Assembly (NCBI GenBank): GCA_963675055.2
Contig: CAXXJE010000004.1
Span: 682,001 to 746,000 of the forward strand
Direction of reading: 5' to 3'
Length of the DNA: 64,000 nucleotides
From: PGYT01 sp963675055
Lineage (GTDB): Bacteria > Bacteroidota > Ignavibacteria > Ignavibacteriales > Melioribacteraceae
Shown here: positions 45,568-53,700 of the stretch, piece by piece
How the letters are laid out: every line of letters starts with the position of its first letter
Position numbering within the stretch: the first letter of the stretch is position 1
Position numbers and translations under genes: made by a program
The notes under the pieces: model-generated
Database searches by the model: none
What the model saw: only the letters and a program-made list of their open reading frames with translations
What the model was told of the DNA's origin: nothing

Positions 45568-45795
45568 AATTTATACCCGAGTTCTAGTCCTGAAATATTT
45601 GCAAATATTTATTTTATAACCTTTATGAATATAATCAAACAATAGGTATTATTCCCGGCAATCGACAGGGAAAATGTGATTAAAGAAGGTTTTCTGAGGC
45701 AAATTTACAATTTGAAGAGCAAATAAATAAGTCAAATTATTATGAATATAAAAATACCAGAAGTTCCGGATTATTACTTTGATATGAATAAAAAA

Positions 45796-45826
45796 GGACT
45801 ATCAAATTATACTAATTCAATAGTCC
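45796..45826 (-). terminator. Terminator after the DUF4097 gene
   Basis: GGACTAT (45796-45802) and ATAGTCC (45820-45826) form a seven-base stem extended internally by AATTA/TAATT. On the minus strand it runs into six T's (45795-45790). It lies 30 bases beyond the stop of the TSGGD protein gene. Confidence 0.75.
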
Positions 45827-45856
45827 CGGTAAATCAATTTCAATTAATAAAAGTTG

Positions 45857-46771
45857 CTATTTGTGTTTCAGTGTTATGTCTCCACCGGAGGTACGACACT
45901 CGATTGACGCTCCACCACCGTTAATTTCGCCTACGAACTTTGATGAACTGACATGATCCGTACGCGTTTCAGGAAGCCTTACGCGTATATCGCCCCCGGA
46001 AGTTTTCAACTCTGCGTTCGCTCCAAAATCATCCTCCACATAAACCTGAATATCTCCGCCGGATGTCTTCAGTTTAATCCCCTGATTATTACCGCCGTAA
46101 TACAAGGTAACATCCCCTCCGCTCGTGCCTGCCGAGACCTTTCCATCAAAAACATCCAGCCTGATATCACCACCTGAAGTCCTCGCTTCAGCATCGCCTG
46201 TATGATTCCTTGTTTTAACATCACCACCTGATGTTGCCATAAGCAACGGACCTTTTACATCTTCAGCTTTTATATCACCGCCCGAAGTTTTGAGTTCAAA
46301 TGATCCTTCACAATTGACAAGATCAACATCGCCGCCTGATGTTTTAAGTTCTCCTTCTCCCTGCAAATCATACACTTCAACATCACCGCCGGAAGTATAG
46401 ATATAAGCGTCGAATTCCTCAGGGACTTTGATATCGAATTTTAATTCCAGTCCCTTAAACCAGCTGAACCAGCCGCTTCCTTCTTTGTCAGCTTTTATAA
46501 AAATACCTTCCGAAGTCTGCTCAAACTCAAAGTCTACTTTCTCTTTTGCCTTTCTGTTACCTTTAACCAGTACGTATACGGTATTTTCATTCCATGTGCT
46601 TATCCTGACATCGCCCAAATCAGCTTCGAGCTGAATTTGCTGACCTGGTGATACTTCGAAAGACTTTTCATGAATTGTCTGACCAATGGCGTCATTTGTT
46701 CCGGATACTAACAATCCGCATATTGTCAATAAAACAATTACAAGTAATTTAACTTTGTTTTCAGACTTCAT
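45857..46771 (-). CDS. Exported DUF4097-type protein with nine TSGGD repeats
   Basis: A 304-residue protein with a signal peptide (KLLVIVLLTICGLLVSGTNDAIGQ). The second half is a regular beta-solenoid of ~20-30-residue units, each with TSGGD(I/V), occurring nine times, for example YTSGGDVEVYDLQGE, RTSGGDIRLDVFDG and GTSGGDVTLYYGG. DUF4097/DUF4098 proteins share this pattern. The protein likely resides in the periplasm or cell surface; the function is unknown. The ATG at 46771 has GAGG ten bases upstream; a TTG four codons earlier is in frame. Confidence 0.85.
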   Translation of the reverse strand: MKSENKVKLLVIVLLTICGLLVSGTNDAIGQTIHEKSFEVSPGQQIQLEADLGDVRISTWNENTVYVLVKGNRKAKEKVDFEFEQTSEGIFIKADKEGSGWFSWFKGLELKFDIKVPEEFDAYIYTSGGDVEVYDLQGEGELKTSGGDVDLVNCEGSFELKTSGGDIKAEDVKGPLLMATSGGDVKTRNHTGDAEARTSGGDIRLDVFDGKVSAGTSGGDVTLYYGGNNQGIKLKTSGGDIQVYVEDDFGANAELKTSGGDIRVRLPETRTDHVSSSKFVGEINGGGASIECRTSGGDITLKHK

Positions 46772-46928
46772 ATCATTCCTCAATTATTATTTCTCAATTT
46801 TAGACTGCCGATACAACTAAATAGTTACATTCTTTCTCCAATTTCTTTTTAGACCAATACTGAATAAAATATGTTGTATTTTGGAAGCCGAATAATAACT
46901 ATTTTTCAATTAATCGAATTATTCTAGC

Positions 46929-47294
46929 ATGAGTTACTTATTCGTTGCAATGGGAGCAGGAATCGGCGGGGCATTAAGGTATTACTTATCCTCGGTTTCA
47001 ACAGGTTATTTCCCGGCATACTTTCCCGGCGGAACGCTTGTAGTAAATTTCGTTGGCAGCCTTATACTGGGAGTACTAATTTTCATGTTCGACGAGAAGG
47101 AACTGGCTAGTCAAAATGTTAAATTGTTTCTCGGAGTTGGATTCTGCGGAGGTTTAACTACTTTTTCAACTTTTTCGCTAGAAACATTCAATCTATTGAA
47201 AGATACCGAATTTCTTCTTGCAGCATGGAATATTTTTCTAAATTTACTCATGACATTGGCCGGTATATTTGTCGGTTATTTAATCTCGAGGTAA
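46929..47294 (+). CDS. crcB: Fluoride exporter CrcB/FluC
   Basis: A 121-residue four-helix membrane channel. GAGIGGALRYYLSS, NFVGSLILGVL and GFCGGLTTFSTFSLE are the typical FluC motifs, with the Na+/pore-associated Gly-Thr-Phe-Ser-Thr-Phe. FluC forms a dual-topology dimer. A DUF190 gene follows three bases later, a common partner. No fluoride riboswitch is visible in the 145-base upstream gap. Confidence 0.95.
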   Translation: MSYLFVAMGAGIGGALRYYLSSVSTGYFPAYFPGGTLVVNFVGSLILGVLIFMFDEKELASQNVKLFLGVGFCGGLTTFSTFSLETFNLLKDTEFLLAAWNIFLNLLMTLAGIFVGYLISR

Positions 47295-47296
47295 TT

Positions 47297-47650
47297 ATGA
47301 AAAATGAAAGCAGTGCAAAATTACTAAGAATCTTCATAGGCGAGACAGACAAGATCAGTCACATCAATGTATATGAAAAAATAATAATAGAAGCGCGGGA
47401 AAGAGGACTTGCCGGGGCAACCGCCTATAAAGGGATAATGGGTTACGGAGGCAATTCCAGAATACATACCGCAAAAATATTCAGGCTTTCGGAAGACATG
47501 CCGATAGTTATAGAGATTGTAGATGAAGAATCCAAAATTGAAGAGTTTATACCGATAGTAAATGAAATGTTCGAATCTGCCGACTGCGGAGGATTGATTA
47601 CGCTGGAAAGAGCCGAAATTATTAAATATACTCCTAACAAAAATACGTAG
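47297..47650 (+). CDS. DUF190 (CrcB-associated) protein
   Basis: A 117-residue cytosolic protein with AKLLRIFIGETDKI, the conserved VYEKIIIEARERGLAGATAYKGIMGYGG and a C-terminal GLITLERAEIIKY. DUF190 proteins resemble PII-like folds and are typically found beside crcB, so a role in fluoride resistance is likely. The ATG at 47297 has GAGGT just upstream. The PAP2 gene begins two bases after its stop. Confidence 0.9.
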   Translation: MKNESSAKLLRIFIGETDKISHINVYEKIIIEARERGLAGATAYKGIMGYGGNSRIHTAKIFRLSEDMPIVIEIVDEESKIEEFIPIVNEMFESADCGGLITLERAEIIKYTPNKNT

Positions 47651-47652
47651 TA

Positions 47653-48429
47653 ATGTATTTTCATAAATTCAAATTATCGACTTTCCTACTCGTCTTGTCC
47701 GCTATATCGCTGTTTGCACAAAACAGTTATAACCTCAGGCAGTTCATTGATGAAACCGGTGATTTTGCAACCCAGCCGTTAAAATGGCAGGCGAAGGATT
47801 TTCTCACGCTTGGCGCAATAATAGGCGGTACTTACGGATTAATGCACCTCGATGAAACCATACGCAGGCAGATGCTTAAAGATACTTCCTGGCGTGGATC
47901 GATTCCCCTTGAACTTGGAAGGTACTGGGGTGAGCCGGCCACTCCTCTGCTAATTGGATCGGGACTTATGATTATCGGAGCGAACCACGAGAATAACTCC
48001 TCGATGAAACTTGGTTTCGAGATATTGCAGGCATTCTCATATTCCGTTGCAATCAATGGAGCGCTTAAAATTCTAATCGGACGTGCAAGGCCTTCAACAG
48101 GCAAGGATGCATTCACATTCAAACCGGCTCAGTCACTTCAGAACAAATTCTGGTCACTTCCTTCCGGTCATACGACAGTCGCGTTTTCACTATCAACAGT
48201 TCTGGCAGAGAACACAGAATCAACCGGACTGAAAGTATTAGCATATATGCCCGCATTTGTAACTGCGTTATCCAGGGTTAATTATAATAGGCACTGGCTT
48301 TCGGATGTATTTCTCGGAGGCTTTAGCGGTTATATCATCGCGAAGTATGTAACGAAACTCCATAAACAGGAAAAGAGTCCGGCACTGAATAATCAGACTC
48401 CGCTGATCTCATTCAGTATGCAATTCTAA
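47653..48429 (+). CDS. PAP2-family phosphatase
   Basis: A 258-residue phosphatase with an N-terminal signal segment (ending ISLFAQ). The three catalytic motifs are visible: KILIGRARPST, SLPSGHTTV and SRVNYNRHWLSDVFLGG. Such enzymes remove phosphate from lipid phosphates such as undecaprenyl diphosphate or phosphatidic acid. It may be transcribed with crcB and DUF190. It ends one base before the convergent lipase gene. Confidence 0.9.
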   Translation: MYFHKFKLSTFLLVLSAISLFAQNSYNLRQFIDETGDFATQPLKWQAKDFLTLGAIIGGTYGLMHLDETIRRQMLKDTSWRGSIPLELGRYWGEPATPLLIGSGLMIIGANHENNSSMKLGFEILQAFSYSVAINGALKILIGRARPSTGKDAFTFKPAQSLQNKFWSLPSGHTTVAFSLSTVLAENTESTGLKVLAYMPAFVTALSRVNYNRHWLSDVFLGGFSGYIIAKYVTKLHKQEKSPALNNQTPLISFSMQF

Positions 48430-48430
48430 T

Positions 48431-49672
48431 TTAATTTACGAGCTTTACCTTTTTTAAAGTTCCGGATTTAAAAGTATTAAACCAGTTCACCGTATATTCA
48501 ATTGCAGGTAAAATTGAGGTGGAGTGATTCCCGCTGTAAATCGTTATCAAATTCACGTATGAAGCCCCGTTATTAATCAGTGCATCTCTGGCAGTAGTTG
48601 CATTTTCATACGGTACAAATGTATCCGTATTGCCGTGAATAAGAGTGATGGGAGCAATGGGAGTCCAGTCGAGTAATGAATTATCCAGAAGGGCATTAGC
48701 GAAATAATCAGAATCACCATTAATTAGACCGTTTAGAAAAGTATCCTTAAACAGCAGATTAACAGCACCCGGTAATTCATCATCAATTTCAGAGGAGGTT
48801 TTGGAACCGTCGTACAATAACGGAACTGTTTCATTATATGGAGAAATGAAGATATCGTCGAGTTTATCCCAGTTATATACATCATTATAGGCTAGTGCAA
48901 GATAACTTAGGAATGAAGGTCTATCGTAATCAGGATTCTGCACAAGATATAATGCAGTTCCAAACAGATCATGCGCCCCGGCCATTGCTGACGAAGCGGT
49001 TATATTGAATTCATCTGAATAATCGGCTTCCATTGCTTTTTGGGTAGCAAGCGTAACATAGCCCCCCTGTGAATATCCGGCAAGAAACAACTGATCGTTA
49101 ATGACAATACCATTTTTAATGCAATACTCTTTTGCCGCTCTCAGCATATCGATAGAAGATGTTGCTGATGTAGCCTCATGATGGTATGGATGAAGTATTT
49201 CCGATACTCCGAGTCCGAGATAATCCGGTTCACTTACTATGTAACCAATAGATGCCGCGATGATGCCGTCATACGCGTTAAAGAAACTCTGCGAACCGAC
49301 AAGAGAACGTTTAGTCTGCGTCCCATGATGCCAGCTAACTAAAGGAAGCGCGTCATCAGTTCGCGGATGAATAACAACTCCGGAAGCATCCACAAGATTA
49401 CCGTCGGGATCTATTGTCTTGTAAACAATACTTATAACCTCAACATCATAGTCAGGTACAAAATCGACATTTACGTTGTCGGAAAAACTCGCCAGGAAAG
49501 TTTGAATGATAACCTTAGTAAGAACAACACTTGATTGCACTTCGACCAGGCTCCCCCGCTGGAACTCTGAGTCCACTGGATCAGTCGTCGAATCAGAACA
49601 GCTGCTGGCGATTAGTACAACAACAAATAATAAAAATATCTTTAATTTTATAAGCGTGTTTGAAATTTCCAT
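48431..49672 (-). CDS. Alpha/beta-hydrolase lipoprotein, secretory lipase/esterase-like
   Basis: A 413-residue hydrolase with a lipobox (VVVLIASSCSDS), so probably membrane-anchored. The nucleophile elbow GYSQGGYVT (GxSxG), the catalytic Asp region IHGNTDTFVPYENA and the His in YSGNHSTS fit the fold. It resembles fungal/bacterial lipase LIP-type proteins that act on secreted esters. The start is the ATG at 49672. No neighbours suggest its substrate. Confidence 0.82.
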   Translation of the reverse strand: MEISNTLIKLKIFLLFVVVLIASSCSDSTTDPVDSEFQRGSLVEVQSSVVLTKVIIQTFLASFSDNVNVDFVPDYDVEVISIVYKTIDPDGNLVDASGVVIHPRTDDALPLVSWHHGTQTKRSLVGSQSFFNAYDGIIAASIGYIVSEPDYLGLGVSEILHPYHHEATSATSSIDMLRAAKEYCIKNGIVINDQLFLAGYSQGGYVTLATQKAMEADYSDEFNITASSAMAGAHDLFGTALYLVQNPDYDRPSFLSYLALAYNDVYNWDKLDDIFISPYNETVPLLYDGSKTSSEIDDELPGAVNLLFKDTFLNGLINGDSDYFANALLDNSLLDWTPIAPITLIHGNTDTFVPYENATTARDALINNGASYVNLITIYSGNHSTSILPAIEYTVNWFNTFKSGTLKKVKLVN

Positions 49673-49743
49673 ATGCCTGACTGGATTATTAATATTAAAT
49701 TGTACGCAAAGATAAGAACTTCAAATCAATATTGAACTATAAA

Positions 49744-50235
49744 ATGGATTCAAAGACTTTTCATAAGCTTCATGTGATTCTCATATCGAGCGACTTAGCA
49801 AAGAGTAAAATGTTTTACTCACTACTCTTCGATACTCAACCTATAGTTGATGAAGAAAACATAGTCGAGTTTGAAATCGTTCCCGGTTTCATTATCGGAC
49901 TGGCAACTGACGAGCTTCAAACAAAACTTTTTGATCCGGACATTTTCGCAAAATACAGGAACAATTCCGGTTCAAATGCCGAATTGTACATTGAATGTGA
50001 AAATGCGGAAGAGATGCATAAAAAGGCTTTAAGTCTCGGCTGTCTGGAACTATCCCCATTCACTAAACGTGATTGGGGTGACGAGGTTGGTTATTCTATA
50101 AACCATGAAGGTCATATACTGGCGTTTGCATTGAAGATGCATATCTATTTAATTGAAACTGATTCGGGACAGTACCGAATCAATACTGCCCCGAAAAATT
50201 GGTTTATAATTCTTTTATTTCATTCACAAGTTTAG
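49744..50235 (+). CDS. VOC (glyoxalase-like) family protein with an aberrant C-terminal tail
   Basis: The first ~130 residues are a complete VOC domain (KLHVILISSDLAKSKMFYSLLFD, IECENAEEMHKKALSLGC, EVGYSINHEGHILAFAL), as in glyoxalase/bleomycin-resistance proteins. The last ~30 residues (MHIYLIETDSGQY...HSQV) look non-homologous: they read through a hairpin and into the antisense strand of the pntB remnant (50204-50235). The natural stop was therefore probably lost at the junction. The start is the ATG at 49744; a TTG at 49732 is in frame. Function unknown. Confidence 0.7.
   Translation: MDSKTFHKLHVILISSDLAKSKMFYSLLFDTQPIVDEENIVEFEIVPGFIIGLATDELQTKLFDPDIFAKYRNNSGSNAELYIECENAEEMHKKALSLGCLELSPFTKRDWGDEVGYSINHEGHILAFALKMHIYLIETDSGQYRINTAPKNWFIILLFHSQV
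50163..50195 (-). terminator. Hairpin following the pntB remnant
   Basis: TTCGGGACAGTA (50163-50174) and TACTGCCCCGAA (50184-50195) pair in 11 of 12 positions. On the minus strand it lies nine bases beyond the remnant's stop codon, where a pntB terminator would be expected, although the T-tract after it is weak (TCAGTTTCAATT). It is now inside the 3' end of the VOC reading frame. Confidence 0.45.
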
Positions 50236-50551
50236 TGATAGCTTCCTTTGCATCGCCGAAATACATTAGTGTATTATCGCCATAGAACAACTCATTGTCT
50301 ATACCGGCATAACCGACATTCATCGAACGCTTATTAACTATAACAGTTTTAGCATAGTCTACATTCAGTATCGGCATACCGAATATCGGTGAGTTCTGAT
50401 CGTGCCGGGCAGCAGGATTTACAACATCATTCGCACCGACTATAAAGGCTATATCAACATTATTGAAGTCGTCATTTATATCTTCAAGTGCAAAAAGTTT
50501 ATCGTAGCTGACTTGCGCTTCGGCAAGCAATACATTCATATGTCCAGGCAT
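50204..50551 (-). pseudogene. Partial second copy of pntB (C-terminal 115 codons plus stop)
   Basis: The minus-strand reading frame MPGHMNVLLAEAQV...LVNEIKEL is identical at the protein level to the last 115 residues of the intact PntB at 55260-56651. The DNA differs at 12 of 348 positions, all synonymous (including TAA versus TAG), eight of them in the last 13 codons. Upstream the similarity breaks off within a few bases; GAATAT and CTAAATC in 50564-50582 may be deleted continuations. There is no pnt start or promoter, so the fragment is probably not translated. Confidence 0.9.
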
Positions 50552-50657
50552 CCTGCGGTAATGAATATATCTTTGCTAAATCTGTTTTACGGCTTCGTGA
50601 GTTTAGACGATTTGAAATTTTATTAAAACTGCAGAGCTTTATAAAAATCCAACTAAC

Positions 50658-50683
50658 ATCCGGGAATCTGTTAACTCCCGGAT
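50658..50683 (-). terminator. Terminator-like hairpin after the subtilisin-like protease gene
   Basis: ATCCGGGA (50658-50665) and TCCCGGAT (50676-50683) make a perfect eight-base stem with a ten-base loop. On the minus strand it is followed by GTTAGTTGGATTTTT. It lies about 60 bases beyond the stop of the protease gene. Confidence 0.55.
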
Positions 50684-50739
50684 ATTAATCAAGACTAATA
50701 TGTATTTTCTTAGAATACCTTACTGAACAAATCAGGACT

Positions 50740-53700
50740 TTACTTCAATAAGACCATTTTCCTTGTTCGAATGAATGTATCTGTGCGTAAAGTATATAAA
50801 TACACACCGGATGGCAGGAAGCTTAAATCCATATCAAGAGAATATTTCCCTGCTTCGAGAACTTCATGGATTGGTTGAATAATCCTTTTTCCAAGTATGT
50901 CATACAAAGTTATTGATACCAGACTTCTCTTCGGGAGTCCGTAACTTATTTTGGTCGAAGGATTAAATGGATTTGGGTAGTTTTGTGTAACGAAATACTC
51001 GGCCGGTATAGTGGAATCATCGTGAATATCAACGTACACACTATTGATTGATACTATAAATTCTGAATTTGCAAATTCTGTATAGGCATATACTCTATAA
51101 GTATAATCACCTGTTGCCAATCTGCTTGTATCCCGGTACACCGTAACATCCTGTCCAACAGAATCAATTATGTGAAAAACACCCTCTGATGATCGCTCTA
51201 TCTTATAACCACTTTCATAACCGGATCTGTCCTGCCATTCCAGTTTAATACCTATATCCGGAATTACATTTGCAGTTAAACTATCAGGACTATTCAACGC
51301 TGTTATAAACTTCCACGTATCGGATACTTCACCTTCACCGGAACTGTTAAATGGTTGAATATTCCAGAAGAACTGCTGCCCTTCTGCAAGGTTAGTTATA
51401 GATATTGTTGTATCCGTCAATAATGTATCCAACAGTTCACTTCCGATAAAATCGGAGCTCTTTGATAAATGCATTAAATAACCTTCAGCATACTCGGTTT
51501 TATTCCATTCAAGATTTAAATCCATTGGGATTTGCACAGAATTGTTGGCTGGAAAAACAAGAGCTACTTTACCAGGAGTATTCTTTAAGGTTGTAAAGGA
51601 TCTAATTCCCGACCATTCGCTGCCGCCAAAATTATTGATTGATCTAACTCTCCAGAAATACGTTACATCATTTTCTAATGAGTCTAGATTATAGCTTATT
51701 CCGGTAATAGTCGAATCTTCCAGAATTACCTCTGAAAAGGTGCTGTCGGTTGATAACTGTATCGAGTATCGGAGTGTATTACCAGTGGGATTCCAAACAA
51801 GGTCGAGGCTAGTTTCCTGATTCTGAGCACCATTTACAGGAGAAACCAGTAATGCAGCAACCGGCGGTATGGCTTCAATGTAAATAACACCATTGCGGCT
51901 ATTGTCTTTCTGATATGTAGCCCAGGGTACACTTGATGAGTTGAAAGCACCATCATAGTCCCAAATGTATAAATCTCCATTTAATGTTAGGCCTGCAACC
52001 TCTATCATGCCGTCATTATCCACATCGCATATAGTCGGTGTTGCCCAAAATTTCGAGGTAATATTCCTGGACAGAATTTCATTTGCAGTACCGTCATTAT
52101 TTACAACAACTATCTGCCCGCGTTTTTTTACATTACTGTAAGTTGTGAATATCAGTTCCAAATTACCATCATTATTTAAATCCGCAATAACAGGAGATGA
52201 ATGTTTTGGATAGTCGAAACTCTGCAACGGACGTAATTGCCAAGCAATTTCACCTTCCCAATCAAGAGCACACAAGGTGACTGAGAGTCCGGAACTTATA
52301 ACTACTACTTCCTTGTAACCATCATTATTTATATCCGCAACTGACATACCCGCGGTAATATCGTAATACCCAAAAATTCTATTATCAAGTTCAACGGGCC
52401 AGCCTTCCAACTCGTTTCCGTCAATATCCATAGCATAAATCAGTTGTGAACCGGGGTTCTGATCATCTCCGAGATAAGAACTTGCAATAATTTCAATTAT
52501 TCCATCATTATTTATATCTGCAGCAATTGGCGAATTCCATGAGCTTCCACTAAGCTCTTTTGGCCAACCACTTAGTAAATTCCCCTTTTCATCGAAAAGA
52601 TATATTTTGCCGGTTCGATCCTGACCATCATCATAAAACGTCTGAACAACAATTTCCGGCTGCTGGTCTCCATCAAGATCCGCCACAAGCGGTGTTGATA
52701 CATAAGCCCGACTGTTCTGAACTTCAACAGGCCATCCGTCCATTATACTTCCATCAGCCGAAAATAAAAATATTTTACCATCAACCGCGTCATCACATCG
52801 ATGAGTAACAATTACCTCCTTTGATCCGTCGTCGTTTATATCCGAAAGCACCGGAGAAGCTATCTGTGCATTACCAAGAATTATCGAACCAAGACGGTTT
52901 GGCCATCCTTGTTTTATTTCACCATTACTATTGTACACATATAAATACTGACCATCTCTTACCACAATTTCCATCAACCCGTCACCATCCAAATCATCTA
53001 CTGCAGGACTTGAAGATCCGGCAACTCCGGTAACGGCTGCTGAGTATTCTTCATTCGTCAGTTGCACCGGCCATCCTGCTTTATTATTACCATATTCATC
53101 AACAACGTAAATTTCCCCACCTCCTGTAGTAAAGATCAGTTCATTGCTGCCGTTATTATCAATATCAGCTACAGCCGGTGATGAACCGCCAATAGTACTG
53201 CCAGTGGACATAGGAAATCCTTCTTTAATCCTGTTATCAACAGTTACCGGACCGATAACATCCGTAAAGAGATTATTTGCCGTATCCTGTACGGATAATC
53301 GGATATAATAAATTCCCTCGTCAGGAATACCTACCATTCCCAGAAATCCGCTGTCAACCGGTGTCTCGTAATCTGTACCCACCTGAATCCAATTTGAAAC
53401 AGGATTAATATAATCGCATATTTCAAAAAAATATCGGCTAAAATGATTACTGCTGGCTTTACCAGATATTTCAAGATCGCTAGAAATACTAAAAGTATCA
53501 TCAAAGTTTATCGGGGAAGTTATTTCAGCAACACAAACTAATTCGGAATTCAGGGCATCCTGAGGTGATACTATCCCTGAGCCGATAAATTCACTACTTA
53601 TATAATCATCCGTTGCTGTCGATTTCAACATCTGATAAAGTTCGGTATTTTTCAAATCAGGTTTTTCAGAAAGCAGAAGTGCCGCCACTCCCGATACATA

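Noticed and set aside
45900..46420. Regularly spaced DNA repeat (CACCGCC(T/C)GA(A/T)GT-like) resembling a CRISPR array
   Set aside because: The repeats vary in spacing and encode the TSGGD turns of the DUF4097 protein in frame; no spacers or cas genes.
46784..46928. Possible fluoride riboswitch ahead of crcB
   Set aside because: The gap lacks the conserved GG-GATG and CTGATG segments in the right order; only AT-rich sequence was seen.
52000..53220. Tandem DNA repeats within the protease gene
   Set aside because: They are the degenerate codons of the FG-GAP protein repeats, not a DNA-level satellite.
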